Positions 45,089 through 54,687 of a stretch of 64,000 nt of DNA are shown one piece after another. The stretch spans positions 775,501 to 839,500 of the forward strand of contig NZ_CP030127.1 of assembly GCF_003568845.1 (NCBI RefSeq), in the 5' to 3' direction. The translations under genes and the position numbers were made by a program. This DNA is from Indioceanicola profundi. Its GTDB lineage: Bacteria > Pseudomonadota > Alphaproteobacteria > Azospirillales > Azospirillaceae. The notes below the pieces were generated by a model. The model was not told where the DNA came from. It was given only the letters and a program-made list of their open reading frames with translations, and made no database searches. Within the stretch, counting starts at the first letter, position 1, and each line of letters opens with the position of its first letter.

Positions 45089-45559
45089 ATGACCGCTTCC
45101 ACCATCTTCCAATCCGCTCCCACCGGCCTGACCGCAATCGCTGACAAGGCGGCCCCGCTGGCCTACCCCCTGGTGCGCGCCACCGCCGGACTGCTGCTGA
45201 TCCCGCACGGGGCGCAGAAGCTGTTCGGCTGGTTCGGCGGCTACGGGCTGAGCGCGACGGGTGAGTTCTTCGCGACCCAACTCGGGATGCAGCCGGGATG
45301 GCTGTTCGCACTCGGCGCCGGCATGGTGGAGTTCTTCGGCGGTCTGGCTCTGGTCCTCGGCCTTCTGACCCGGCCTGCGGCACTGGCCATTGCCGTCCTG
45401 ATGGCGGTGGCTGTCTTCTCCGTCCACTTGCCCAACGGCTTTTTCTGGACCGATGGCGGTTACGAGTATCCTCTGATGTGGGGCCTGATCGCGATTGCCA
45501 TCTTCCTGCAGGGCGGCGGCCGCTACTCCCTGGACCGCCGGTTGGGCCTGCCGGTCTGA
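45089..45559 (+). CDS. DoxX-family membrane protein
   Basis: A 156-residue protein with four membrane helices. LVRATAGLLLIPHGAQKLFGWFGG and GMVEFFGGLALVLGLLTRPAA are the DoxX/SURF4-like signatures. Such proteins are often encoded with LysR regulators and redox or aromatic-ring enzymes; their biochemical role is not established. GGAGACC precedes ATG 45089. It is followed by a DODA-type dioxygenase 78 bp downstream. Confidence 0.88.
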   Translation: MTASTIFQSAPTGLTAIADKAAPLAYPLVRATAGLLLIPHGAQKLFGWFGGYGLSATGEFFATQLGMQPGWLFALGAGMVEFFGGLALVLGLLTRPAALAIAVLMAVAVFSVHLPNGFFWTDGGYEYPLMWGLIAIAIFLQGGGRYSLDRRLGLPV

Positions 45560-45637
45560 AGTGAGTATAAGGGGCGCGGCCGGTCCGGCGGACCGCTGCG
45601 TCCCGATGATTTCCTGCCGTTCATGAGGGACTTCAAG

Positions 45638-46450
45638 ATGACGGACAAGCTGCCCACCCTCTTCGTGCCGCATGGCGGCGGTCCCTGCTTCTTCATGGAG
45701 TGGAACCCGCCGGATGCCTGGAACCGCATGGGCGACTGGCTGCGCGGCGTATCCGGCCTGATAGGCGCGCGGCCCAAGGCGGTGCTGGTCGTCTCCGGCC
45801 ATTGGGAGGAGCCGTCCTTCACCGTGAATGCCCAGGCCGCCCCGCCCCTGCTCTACGACTATAACGGCTTTCCGGAACACACCTACCGCCTGACCTACCC
45901 GGCTCCTGGCTCCCCGGCCCTGGCGGCCCAGGTGCGGGAACTGCTGTCCAAGGCAGGGTCTCCTACGGCGGAGGATCACCGGCGCGGGCTGGATCATGGG
46001 GTGTTCATCCCCTTCAAGCTGATCTACCCGGATGCCGACATCCCGGTGGTGCAGCTCTCCCTCCGCACTGGGCTGGACCCGGCGGAGCATATCGCCATGG
46101 GCCGGGCCTTGGAGCCGTTGCGCGAGCAGGGCGTGCTGATCGTCGGCTCCGGCATGAGCTTCCATAATATGCGGCGCTTCCGCTGGGACGGCTCCTCGCT
46201 GGACCCGGACTCGGTGCGCTTCGATTCCTGGCTGGCCGAAACGGTGGAGGCGGAACCGGCGGAACGTGAGCGGCGGCTGACCGCCTGGGCGGACGCGCCG
46301 AGCGGCCGCGTTTCCCACCCGCGTGAGGAGCATCTGCTGCCGCTGCATGTGGTGGCTGGCGCGGCGGGCGGCGATCTCGGGCACCGGGTGTTCGAGGACC
46401 GCGTGCTGGGCAGCGCCCAGTCCGCCTTCCTGTTCGGCAAGGCGGCATGA
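45638..46450 (+). CDS. Class III extradiol (DODA/YgiD-type) dioxygenase
   Basis: A 270-residue LigB-superfamily protein. Metal ligands lie in LFVPHGGGPCFF and VVSGHWEEPSF, and the conserved LDHGVFIPFKLIYPDADIPV contains the catalytic His. HVVAGAAGG supplies a later His. YgiD of E. coli opens L-DOPA; relatives open other catechols. ATG 45638 is preferred over 45623 because GAGGGA lies 8 nt before it. Probably in one operon with doxX under the divergent LysR. Confidence 0.85.
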   Translation: MTDKLPTLFVPHGGGPCFFMEWNPPDAWNRMGDWLRGVSGLIGARPKAVLVVSGHWEEPSFTVNAQAAPPLLYDYNGFPEHTYRLTYPAPGSPALAAQVRELLSKAGSPTAEDHRRGLDHGVFIPFKLIYPDADIPVVQLSLRTGLDPAEHIAMGRALEPLREQGVLIVGSGMSFHNMRRFRWDGSSLDPDSVRFDSWLAETVEAEPAERERRLTAWADAPSGRVSHPREEHLLPLHVVAGAAGGDLGHRVFEDRVLGSAQSAFLFGKAA

Positions 46451-46457
46451 CCCGGAC

Positions 46458-48275
46458 CTAGAGCTGGGCGGCCTCTGCGAAGGCGCCGCTCTGCAGTTCC
46501 CACAACTTGGCGAAGGCGCTGCCCTTGCGGCGCAGCAGGTCGACGGGCCGGCCCTGTTCCACCAGCCGGCCGCCGCGCATCAGCACCACATGGTCGGCAT
46601 CGCGGATGGTGCTGAGACGGTGCGCGATGACGATGATGGTGATTGTCCCGGCAAGCGCGCCGAGCGCATCCTGGATCAGGCTTTCCGAAAGACTGTCCAG
46701 GGCGCTCGTCGCCTCGTCCAGGATCAGGATATCCGGCCTGCACAGCAGCGCCCGAGCCAAGCCGATACGCTGGCGCTGCCCGGCGGAAAGTTGCAGGCCG
46801 CGGTCCCCGACCGGCGTGTCGAGGCCCTGGGGCAGCCTCTCGATGAACTCCGCCGCATGGGCCTTGCGGGCGGCTTCCATCACCTCTTCTCGCCGGGCGT
46901 CCGGGCGTCCATAGGCGATGGCGTCGAAGATGGTGTCACCCAGCAGATCGGCGTCCTGGCCTGCGAAGGCCAGCCGCGCCCGCCACCCCTGCAACTCCAG
47001 CTCCCGCAACGGCACGCCATCCACCCGGATGTCGCCCCTGTCGGGATCGTAAAGCCGGCAGAGCAGGTTCAACAGCGTGCTCTTCCCCGCCCCGGACTCG
47101 CCCACCAGGGCGGTAACCCTGTTCCGGGCGATCTCGAAGCTCACATCCGTGATCGCCGCGCGCCTGCCCTCGCCGTAGGAGAAGCAGACATTGTCGAAGA
47201 CGATGCTTTCCCGCATGCCGCTGTACGGAATTGGGCCGGAGACAATGTAGGGTTTCTCGTCGCGGCGGAGCAGGCCCACGATCTGCTGCACCGCCGGCAA
47301 CAGGGCAGCGATTTCCACCCTTATATGGTCCAGTCGTCTGGCATGGGGCTGCAGCCGGTAGAGAAGAACCAGAAAGGCGATCAGGGTCGGGAAGGCAACG
47401 CTGGCGGACCAGGCGAACAGAAGGATACCCAGGAACAGCGGCCCGTACAGCATCTCCGTCGCCGGCTGGATCATGGCTCCCGCCAGTTCCACCTTGAGGC
47501 TGGCCGCCCGGTCCCGCTCCGCCGCCTCGGCGAAGCGGCGATGCTCCCGATCCTGCTGACTGAATAGGCGGATGACCCGCATGGCGCCCAGCGCCTCAAT
47601 AGTGCGCTTGGACAGCGCGGCGGAGCTTTCAACCGTCTCCGCTCCCAGCCGACCGACACGCCGCGCCACCACGCGAACCAGCAGCGTAATGGCGATGCCG
47701 CCCAGCGCTGCCGCCAAGGTCAGACCGGGAGAGATCAGGAGAAGCAGCCCCCCGAACACGGCGACGGCACAGATACTGATCATGGCGCGCGACAGCAGCA
47801 GGATAAACTCCCCTACCAGCCAGGTTTCCCCGCGCACCATGTCGAAAAGGCGTCCCTGGTCCCGACTGGCGAAGAAGGCGTAGCCGACATCCATGAGTTG
47901 GCGGAAAAGGGCCAGCCGCAGGCGATGAATCATGTGCCCGCTGAACCAGATCGACAGCGCTTCGTACCCGTACTGGACCAGGGATTTCAGCACGATCAGT
48001 CCCATGATCGTGCCGGCCAGCAAGGCGATGCGCCCCTCCTGTCCCAGCCCGGCCCCGAACCAGTCGAACAACGCGGTGAAGACGCCCGCCTCCTGCCCCG
48101 TCTCGAACAACGATGCGAAGAGCGGGATCATCATGCCGATTCCCAACCCTTCGGTCAGCGCAGTGAGCAGGCCCAGCACCACCAGGACTGGAAGTGCCCA
48201 ACGGCGTCCCTCCGTATGGAGATAGACGGTGTGGATCAGTTGAGGGTCCATTGCCGCCGGGGATTGGTCCTGCAC
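46458..48275 (-). CDS. ABC exporter (fused membrane and ATPase domains), MsbA-like
   Basis: A 605-residue half-transporter. Residues about 25-330 form six membrane helices and the C-terminal 240 residues form the ATPase: Walker A GESGAGKSTL, signature LSAGQRQRIGLARAL, Walker B ILILDEATSALD. As the last gene of an operon of glycosyltransferases it probably flips or exports a lipid-linked glycan. It overlaps nothing; the gap to the preceding glycosyltransferase is 2 bp. Confidence 0.88.
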   Translation of the reverse strand: MQDQSPAAMDPQLIHTVYLHTEGRRWALPVLVVLGLLTALTEGLGIGMMIPLFASLFETGQEAGVFTALFDWFGAGLGQEGRIALLAGTIMGLIVLKSLVQYGYEALSIWFSGHMIHRLRLALFRQLMDVGYAFFASRDQGRLFDMVRGETWLVGEFILLLSRAMISICAVAVFGGLLLLISPGLTLAAALGGIAITLLVRVVARRVGRLGAETVESSAALSKRTIEALGAMRVIRLFSQQDREHRRFAEAAERDRAASLKVELAGAMIQPATEMLYGPLFLGILLFAWSASVAFPTLIAFLVLLYRLQPHARRLDHIRVEIAALLPAVQQIVGLLRRDEKPYIVSGPIPYSGMRESIVFDNVCFSYGEGRRAAITDVSFEIARNRVTALVGESGAGKSTLLNLLCRLYDPDRGDIRVDGVPLRELELQGWRARLAFAGQDADLLGDTIFDAIAYGRPDARREEVMEAARKAHAAEFIERLPQGLDTPVGDRGLQLSAGQRQRIGLARALLCRPDILILDEATSALDSLSESLIQDALGALAGTITIIVIAHRLSTIRDADHVVLMRGGRLVEQGRPVDLLRRKGSAFAKLWELQSGAFAEAAQL

Positions 48276-48277
48276 GG

Positions 48278-49366
48278 CTACCTCCCGGCCGGCGACGCAA
48301 GGCTGCGCCAGCCGGAAGCAAAGGCCAACCGCCGGGCGGCGGTCGGCGGCGTTGATGTGGGCAGGTCAAGCCCATCGCGGGGGGCCAGCTCCAGGAAGGC
48401 AGGGCCGGGCGCGTCAGGGGCCATGATGGAATTTCCAGCAGCAGATCCCGACCGCAGCGCCTTGCGCAAGGCAATGGAGAGGGCGTGCAGGGTGCGGCGG
48501 CGCAGCAGTGCGCCTGGATCGCGGACCAGCGTTCCGGCCAGTTGGCGCAATCCCCGCTCCATCTGACCTGCATAAAGCGCCTCCGTCGCCAACCAAGCCC
48601 GGCATTCCCCCTCCGCCCAGCGGAGCAGGCGAGCCGGCAGTCGGGGACAGGAGGTGCGCAGTTCCTCCAGTACGAGCTGCTGGGAGCGGAGCATGGCGGC
48701 GGCGTTGCCGGACATGCTGGCGCCGGTGCGGCGGTAGCCCATCAGGAACTCCTCCGCGACGCCCACCTCCCAGCGGGCAGCGATGGACAGGAAGAGCTTG
48801 ATATCCTCTGCTCCCTCCGCCCGATGGCTGCGCAGTCCGGGATCGAAGCCGCCCGTTCCTTCCAGCGCCGACCTGCGGATCAGAGCAGCACTGCCACCGC
48901 CGATGAAATTGCACAGCACCAATAAACCGAAGACATCGCCTTGATAGGGCGGCAGGGCCGGACTGCGCAGCACTTGGCCGGCCGCGTCGATCTCCCGGTA
49001 CCGGCAATAGACCAGCCCGCACCGGCTGCCGCCCCTGCGCATGACCTCCATCTGCCGTTCGATCTTGGTCGGGTGCCAGATATCATCGGCATCCAGCAGC
49101 GCAATGTAATCGCCTCGGGTCTCGCCGATGGCCCGGTTGCGGGCGGCTGCCACCCCGGCATTGGCCTGACGCACCAGCCACACCCGCGGGTCCGCGGCGG
49201 CCAAGCCGGCGACGATCTCCGCCGTCCCGTCGCGGGAGCCGTCATCCACGACGACGACTTCCAGCATGGGGTAGGTCTGGTCCAGTGCGGAGCGCACCGC
49301 CTCGCCGATGAACGCCTGCGCATTGTAGGCCGGTATGATGACGGAGACGAGATCGGCCATACTCAT
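48278..49366 (-). CDS. GT2-family glycosyltransferase
   Basis: A 362-residue inverting glycosyltransferase. VSVIIPAYNAQAFIGEAV, the VVVDDGSRDGT segment and LLDADDIWHP (DxD metal site) form the GT-A core; the C-terminal 130 residues are helical. It resembles the first gene of the operon (52992-54152) along its whole length, so the two are paralogues. ATG 49366 overlaps the stop of the upstream gene in ATGA. Confidence 0.88.
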   Translation of the reverse strand: MSMADLVSVIIPAYNAQAFIGEAVRSALDQTYPMLEVVVVDDGSRDGTAEIVAGLAAADPRVWLVRQANAGVAAARNRAIGETRGDYIALLDADDIWHPTKIERQMEVMRRGGSRCGLVYCRYREIDAAGQVLRSPALPPYQGDVFGLLVLCNFIGGGSAALIRRSALEGTGGFDPGLRSHRAEGAEDIKLFLSIAARWEVGVAEEFLMGYRRTGASMSGNAAAMLRSQQLVLEELRTSCPRLPARLLRWAEGECRAWLATEALYAGQMERGLRQLAGTLVRDPGALLRRRTLHALSIALRKALRSGSAAGNSIMAPDAPGPAFLELAPRDGLDLPTSTPPTAARRLAFASGWRSLASPAGR

Positions 49367-50274
49367 GACGGCGCTCCCGCCCCCAGGAGCTGCCCAATGG
49401 CCCTGCGCCCGATCCGCTCAACCCGGCTCATCCATGGATAGCGGTAGGGCCGCAAAGCCCGCCGGGTGAGCCGCCATACCGGTGTCCCCGTCAATTCCCG
49501 CCCACGCAGATACTCCTCAAACCAGTGAAGAAAGCGGCTGCGGTGCAGGTTGTAGGATGCGCCGGTCAGATCGACCTGCATGCTGGAACCCGGCCGTTGC
49601 CGGTACAGGTCCCAACAGGCTGCGGAGACATAGACAGGCGTGGCGAGATAGATTTTGGTCAGGAACGCCTGATCCTCATAAGCAACGCGGAAGCTGTTCT
49701 CCCAACCGCCGACCCGGTCCACCACGTCGGCCCGCACCAGGACCGTGTTCATGGAGGGCGCCGCCCCGCCGGCCAGGGGATAGAGCAGCTCCAGCAGGTG
49801 CGGCGGCGCGTAGACTTTGTCCGGCGGAGCCCCGATAGCGACCACACGGTCCTTGGCGGCATCCTCCGCCCGACCGGTCCAGCCATGCCAGTATCGGCTG
49901 GCGCCGATGACCAGCCCCACCTCCGGATGACGGCTTAATATCTCCATCTGCTCTGCCAGCTTGCCGGCCAGCCAGACATCGTCGCCGTCCAAGCTGGCAA
50001 TCCAGCGCCCGCGGGCATGTCGGCGTCCAAGATTCCGCGATGCGCTGATCCCTAGGTTGGCATGGCCGGGATGCTCGACCCGGCGGATGCGTCCGGGGTG
50101 CCGTTCCGCATATCGCTTCGCGATTTCCGTGCTGCCATCGGACGAGCCATCATCCACCAGGATCAGTTCCCAATCCTGGAAGCTCTGCGCAAGCACGCTC
50201 TCCACCGCCTCCGCCAGAAAACGCTCGAGGTTGAGGAAGGGGATGATCACGCTGATCAGGGGCCCGGTGGTCAT
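49363..50274 (-). CDS. GT2-family glycosyltransferase
   Basis: A 303-residue GT-A glycosyltransferase: ISVIIPFLNLERFLAEAV, ILVDDGSSDGS and ASLDGDDVWLAGK. The sequence after residue 200 (GGWENSFRVAYEDQAFLTKI) carries the ED motif expected for the catalytic base. The donor and acceptor sugars are unknown. It is translationally coupled to the next glycosyltransferase. Confidence 0.88.
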   Translation of the reverse strand: MTTGPLISVIIPFLNLERFLAEAVESVLAQSFQDWELILVDDGSSDGSTEIAKRYAERHPGRIRRVEHPGHANLGISASRNLGRRHARGRWIASLDGDDVWLAGKLAEQMEILSRHPEVGLVIGASRYWHGWTGRAEDAAKDRVVAIGAPPDKVYAPPHLLELLYPLAGGAAPSMNTVLVRADVVDRVGGWENSFRVAYEDQAFLTKIYLATPVYVSAACWDLYRQRPGSSMQVDLTGASYNLHRSRFLHWFEEYLRGRELTGTPVWRLTRRALRPYRYPWMSRVERIGRRAIGQLLGAGAPS

Positions 50275-50285
50275 AGCGCCTTCCT

Positions 50286-51308
50286 TCAGTAGAGATCGCC
50301 GGTGGCGAGCCGGCGGGCCAGCTCCGCTCCGGACCAGTCCTGCATCGGTATGCGTGGCAGGCGGAAAGAGTCCGTGCCCCGGTGCAAAGGGCCGGCCATA
50401 GTGACGCAGGCGGCCGTGAAGCCGGCCATGCGGACCAGCTCCGGCGTCTGCGGGCCATGGTCGCCATAGGGATAGGCGAAGCTATGGACATGGCGCCCGG
50501 CGATCTCCTCACAGGCCGATCGCCCATCTCGGATTTCCCGGAGCTGGCAGCCGGTATCCTGGGCCGGCAGGGTCGGATGGGTCAGGGTATGGCCCCCGAT
50601 TTCGGCCATGGGGGATGCAGCCAGACGCGCCGCCTCATCCCGGTCCATCGGCCGGTTGCGAATGTCACGCGCAGGAACGCCGCCGGTCTGCTCAGCTAAT
50701 TCCGCCAGCATGGCCTGTCGCCGGTAATGGGGCAGCGGACGCAGGCGGGACCAGAGGTCGAGATACAGTGCGTGCCGGGGCGTGGGCGGCGGCTCCCACA
50801 CGCGCCAGCCGCGGTGCCGTTCCTCATCCTCCGGCGACAGGGTCGCGGCGGCGCCGAATTCGACCGGATCGGTCCATTCGCGTAGGGCCGGTCGGGACGG
50901 GATGGTGCCGGGCCGCAGCAGAATTGCCGCAAGCTCGTCCCACCAGAATGGCGTCCGCCCGTCCAGCAACCCCGGAGCTAGGAAGAAGGTTGCCGGTACG
51001 CCTGCCCGCTCCAACCGCGGCAGGGCGTTCAGCAGATTGTCGGCATAGCCGTCATCGAAGGTCACGGCGATTGCCCGGCGCGGCAAGGTTCCGTCCGCAT
51101 GGCGGAGCGCCATCTCTCCCAGCGTCATGCAGGGGCCGTAACCGCTGAGCACCTGGAGGTGTTCGGCGAATCGGTCCGGCGTCACGGCCAGCCCCCAGGG
51201 GTCACGATCCAGCCGCTCCACCCGATGGTACATCAGCACATATCGGCCGCCGAGGCTGGCCTGGACCTGGCGTTTGAAGCGGCCGGCCATGCAGCGCAGC
51301 CGGTTCAT
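50286..51308 (-). CDS. Polysaccharide deacetylase (CE4, NodB-like)
   Basis: A 340-residue protein. VTFDDGYADNLLNALP holds the conserved Asp pair and EIGGHTLTHPTL the H-x3-H metal site of CE4 deacetylases; FAYPYGDHGPQT is motif 3. There is no signal peptide, so it may act on a lipid-linked glycan on the cytoplasmic side. The start is ATG 51308, overlapping the stop of the GT2-methyltransferase gene. Confidence 0.85.
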   Translation of the reverse strand: MNRLRCMAGRFKRQVQASLGGRYVLMYHRVERLDRDPWGLAVTPDRFAEHLQVLSGYGPCMTLGEMALRHADGTLPRRAIAVTFDDGYADNLLNALPRLERAGVPATFFLAPGLLDGRTPFWWDELAAILLRPGTIPSRPALREWTDPVEFGAAATLSPEDEERHRGWRVWEPPPTPRHALYLDLWSRLRPLPHYRRQAMLAELAEQTGGVPARDIRNRPMDRDEAARLAASPMAEIGGHTLTHPTLPAQDTGCQLREIRDGRSACEEIAGRHVHSFAYPYGDHGPQTPELVRMAGFTAACVTMAGPLHRGTDSFRLPRIPMQDWSGAELARRLATGDLY

Positions 51309-52978
51309 GCCGGGCCTGCCTTGACCGCCCGCGCGGTCACGATGACCGGATACGCCGGGTCCTTGGTCCCCAGCTCCGCGGGCGTCAGCTCCTGTGCCGA
51401 GAGGCCCTGGAGGAAGGCGGTCGCGCTGAGGACATTGCCATGGCTTTCCACCTCCAGGCCCGACCAGTCCTCCGCCAGCAGGCGACGAACGGCGGCCGGG
51501 GTGAGCGCCCAGTACCAGGATTCGCCCCATTCCCCGCGGTCGATCTGGCTGATCCCCGGCACGGTCAGCAGCAGCACGCCGCCGGGCTTCAGTATCCGGT
51601 GCAGGGTCGCAACAGCGCGGGGCATGTCGAAAATCAGATGCAAGGTCTGGGTCAGCACCACGCAGTCGAAAGCATCGGACGGAATATGCTCCGCGTCGGT
51701 GAGGTCGCCGACGAAGGTCGCCAGCGGATTGGCGTCGGACACATGCAGGATGTCGCTCTGCCTGACGCGGCTGCCCCCGAACAGCATGGTGTAGGCATTG
51801 TCCCCCACCTCCAACACGCGGCCGGAGATGTCTGCGGCGCGGCTGTGCAGGAACGCTTCGATATAATGCCGGTCCACGGGCAGACCGCGGCCGAAGCCGA
51901 AATCGGGGTCGATGGGCGCCGTACGGCGCAGATCGCCGAAAGTCACCTCCCCGACGGGCGGGATCAGGAGCTTGCCGGAAGCCTTGCGCATTACCCGGCG
52001 AAAGCCGGTGGGAAGCCGCCGTTCCAGCCGCCGAACCGCCGCCCTTGCCAGCGCCGCAGCGGCTGGCGGAAAGGCGCGGGGTGCGGTGCGTACAGCCAGC
52101 GCAAGATGCCGCCGCGCTTCCTCCCGCCGCCCTAGATCGGCCAAGCCCTTCAGCGCCTGGAGGATCAAGGGCAGCCCGTAGGAGCGCTGGTAGAAGACCA
52201 GACCGCGCGCCAGGGCGCCTGCATGTTCTGGATCGACCGCATAGCGTTGCTGGGCTTTCAGGACGGTGAGCGCGGTAGTCAGCATGCGCTCCGGATCGCG
52301 GGACATGTTGGCGTCATGCTGCCGGTATTCGGCAATGACTCCGCTGTGGCAGGCAATGGGATGGCGGCGCGCAAGGCGAAGATAGACGTCGTAATCCTCA
52401 CATGCCCGCAGCCCCTCATCGAACCCGCCGGCATCCAGCAGCAGGCAGCGGCGGTAGAGCACGGTGGCATGCATGCCGATCACGTTGGCTGCCAGAAGGG
52501 CGCGGTAGCTGGCTTCCTCCGCCTGGGCCCGGACTTCCCACAAGGGTGCGCGCCTCTCATCCACGCCGAGATGCCCGCCATAGACGAAGGCGCAATCCGG
52601 ACGGGCGGCGAAGGTGTCCAGCCCTTTCTCCAACGCCTGGGGCAACAGCAGGTCATCCGCGTCAAGGAACGCGACGAAATCTGAAGCAGCGGCGCGCAGC
52701 CCCGTATTGCGGGCCGCACTCAGCCCTGCATTGTCCTGCCGGATGTACCGTATCTCCGCATAAAGACGGGCAACCTCCTCCGTATTGTCGGTGGAACCGT
52801 CATCCACCACGATGATCTCTGCCGCTGGAACGGTTTGCGCCAGCACGCTGTCAATTGCCGCCGCAAGGAAGCGTCCGTGATTAAAGCAGGTGATGATTAC
52901 GGCGGCCGACGCCCGGTCTGTCCGCCCGGCGGGTGCCTCGGATTGCGGGGCGGGCAGGACTGCAACATTGCTGACCAT
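51305..52978 (-). CDS. GT2 glycosyltransferase fused to a SAM-dependent methyltransferase
   Basis: A 557-residue two-domain protein. Residues about 20-240 are a GT2 domain (AVIITCFNHGRFLAAAIDSV, IIVVDDGSTDNT, AFLDADDLLLP). After a helical linker, residues about 360-555 are a class I methyltransferase (GRVLEVGDNAYTMLFGG, DCVVLTQTLHLIFDMP, ILKPGGVLLLTVPG). It would add a sugar and then O-methylate, or methylate a chain end. ATG 52978 is used because the GT2 domain follows; the upstream frame is not protein-like. Confidence 0.85.
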   Translation of the reverse strand: MVSNVAVLPAPQSEAPAGRTDRASAAVIITCFNHGRFLAAAIDSVLAQTVPAAEIIVVDDGSTDNTEEVARLYAEIRYIRQDNAGLSAARNTGLRAAASDFVAFLDADDLLLPQALEKGLDTFAARPDCAFVYGGHLGVDERRAPLWEVRAQAEEASYRALLAANVIGMHATVLYRRCLLLDAGGFDEGLRACEDYDVYLRLARRHPIACHSGVIAEYRQHDANMSRDPERMLTTALTVLKAQQRYAVDPEHAGALARGLVFYQRSYGLPLILQALKGLADLGRREEARRHLALAVRTAPRAFPPAAAALARAAVRRLERRLPTGFRRVMRKASGKLLIPPVGEVTFGDLRRTAPIDPDFGFGRGLPVDRHYIEAFLHSRAADISGRVLEVGDNAYTMLFGGSRVRQSDILHVSDANPLATFVGDLTDAEHIPSDAFDCVVLTQTLHLIFDMPRAVATLHRILKPGGVLLLTVPGISQIDRGEWGESWYWALTPAAVRRLLAEDWSGLEVESHGNVLSATAFLQGLSAQELTPAELGTKDPAYPVIVTARAVKAGPA

Positions 52979-52991
52979 GATCCGGCGGCTC

Positions 52992-54152
52992 CTAGGCGGA
53001 ACGTTTGCGGCGGGTGCGCACGGAACGGCTCGGTGCGGTCGGGCTGATCCCATCCGCTCCGTCCGCAGGCGGCGTGCAGTGCACGGCTTTGGCTACGGCC
53101 TGACGGTGGTTTTCCCACGCCTCCGGAAGCCCCCCATCCAGGCAGGCAGGGTCCATATCGCCGAAATGGGCCAGGGGCCGGCGGATGCGCCCGCGCAGGC
53201 GATCCGCGCAACGGCTGAGCACCGGTTTGACCCCCAGCCGCTGCGCCAATCGCGCGGTCAGGATTTCCACCAGTGTGGCCAGCATGCCGGGGCGCAGCGT
53301 CGCCGGGTCCTCCACGGCCGAACGGGCGAGCAGGGTAAGACCCGTCCCGACCTGTCCGTAGCTCAAGGTGTTGAAGCCCAGCCAACGATGGAAGTTGCCG
53401 GCCGCCCAGTTGAACAGCCACACCGGGATCTCCGGATGGCGCGCCTTGACCTCCTCCATCACCATGAGCCATGAGCGCTGCATCAGTACCGCATTGGCGG
53501 ACATGCCGGACCGGCTGACCCGGTATCCGACCAGATATTCCGGGCAGAGTTCGAACCGGCAGCGCTCCGCCAGCATGAGATAGAGCTTCAGATCCTCGCA
53601 GCCCTGCGCGCCGCGCTCCCGCAGCGACCGGTCATAGCCTCCGACCGCCTCCAACTCACGGCGGCGGATCAGCGGGATGCTGGCGGAACGGATGAAGTTG
53701 CTGAGCAACAGCGTCGTGAAGACATCACCGGTCCGCTGGCCGGGCGGCAATGTTTCCACCACCTGATCGGCCTTGTCGATCAGCCGTGTGTAGCAATAGA
53801 CGACCCCAACCTCCAGCCCGGCGGCGGTCAGCAGCGCCAGTTGCTTTTCTATCTTCGTCGGATGCCAGATATCGTCGGCATCCATCGGGGCGATGTAGGC
53901 GCCGGACGAAATGGCGATGCCGGCATTCCGGGCGGCCGCCACGCCGGCATTGGACTGATAGACGTATCGGATACGCGGATCCTGCCGCGCCATCGCCACC
54001 ACGCGCACACCGGTCCCGTCGGTGGACCCGTCATCGATGACCACCACCTCAAGCGCCGCATGGGTCTGGGCGAGTACGGAAGCCAGCGTGGCTTCGATCG
54101 TAGAGGCCGCGTTGTGGGCTGGAACGATGACCGAGACCAGATCTTCGCGCAT
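52992..54152 (-). CDS. GT2-family glycosyltransferase, first gene of the glycan operon
   Basis: A 386-residue glycosyltransferase: MREDLVSVIVPAHNAAST, VVIDDGSTDGT, APMDADDIWHPTKIEK. The C-terminal 130 residues are helical with a basic end. It is the paralogue of the gene at 48278-49366. GGAGGATTG precedes ATG 54152. The promoter should lie in the 535-bp gene-less stretch upstream. Confidence 0.88.
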   Translation of the reverse strand: MREDLVSVIVPAHNAASTIEATLASVLAQTHAALEVVVIDDGSTDGTGVRVVAMARQDPRIRYVYQSNAGVAAARNAGIAISSGAYIAPMDADDIWHPTKIEKQLALLTAAGLEVGVVYCYTRLIDKADQVVETLPPGQRTGDVFTTLLLSNFIRSASIPLIRRRELEAVGGYDRSLRERGAQGCEDLKLYLMLAERCRFELCPEYLVGYRVSRSGMSANAVLMQRSWLMVMEEVKARHPEIPVWLFNWAAGNFHRWLGFNTLSYGQVGTGLTLLARSAVEDPATLRPGMLATLVEILTARLAQRLGVKPVLSRCADRLRGRIRRPLAHFGDMDPACLDGGLPEAWENHRQAVAKAVHCTPPADGADGISPTAPSRSVRTRRKRSA

Positions 54153-54687
54153 CAATCCTCCAACGGGACACAAGTTCGGCGCCTCCGCGACAGGTCCGCG
54201 GAGCTTCCACCATTCGGCATTCAAGAGCGTCAGGCTCCGGGCCAGTTGAGCCTGGAGAAGGGATATCAGGTCAGACGCCGCCCTATTCGCGGCTCTACGG
54301 CAAAACACCCACAGCACATGCGCCGCTGGCGTTACTGATACCCCTCTTTCATCTGCGCGGTTCAGGCGCTTCGTCTTGTTCTACACGACGGCTCTCTTCA
54401 TCGCTTGGCTCACGCCAGACGCCAGCTTCGATCAGCATTTTCGAAAGCGGCATAGCTGCGCGAATATTCCTGCGCAAAAGGCCGGTTTTCCACCGAATAT
54501 AAGGCCAAGAGATAAGCAAGTTCGGAGAGCCCGAATGGGCGAAGCCGCCCTACCGGACGTATAGGCCCGATGCGAAAGAAGTGCTTTTTGATTCAGCGGG
54601 CAGAGCGCCGGCAAGCTAGGCAGAGCACCCCCAGGGCAGCCCCCCGCGAATCTGCCCAGCCCCCGACCTGCTGAAAGCAACGAAAGC
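54153..54687. other. Gene-less stretch of 535 bp
   Basis: No credible gene. It should contain the promoter of the glycan operon (minus) and the 3' end of the ChrR transcript. Two adjacent hairpins, TTCGG-AGAGC-CCGAA and GGGCG-AAGC-CGCCC, lie at about 54520-54552, with no T-tract. I see nothing else in it. Confidence 0.5.

Noticed and set aside
54376-54564. 62-codon plus-strand frame in the gene-less stretch
   Set aside because: No ribosome-binding site, no recognisable composition and no neighbour support.
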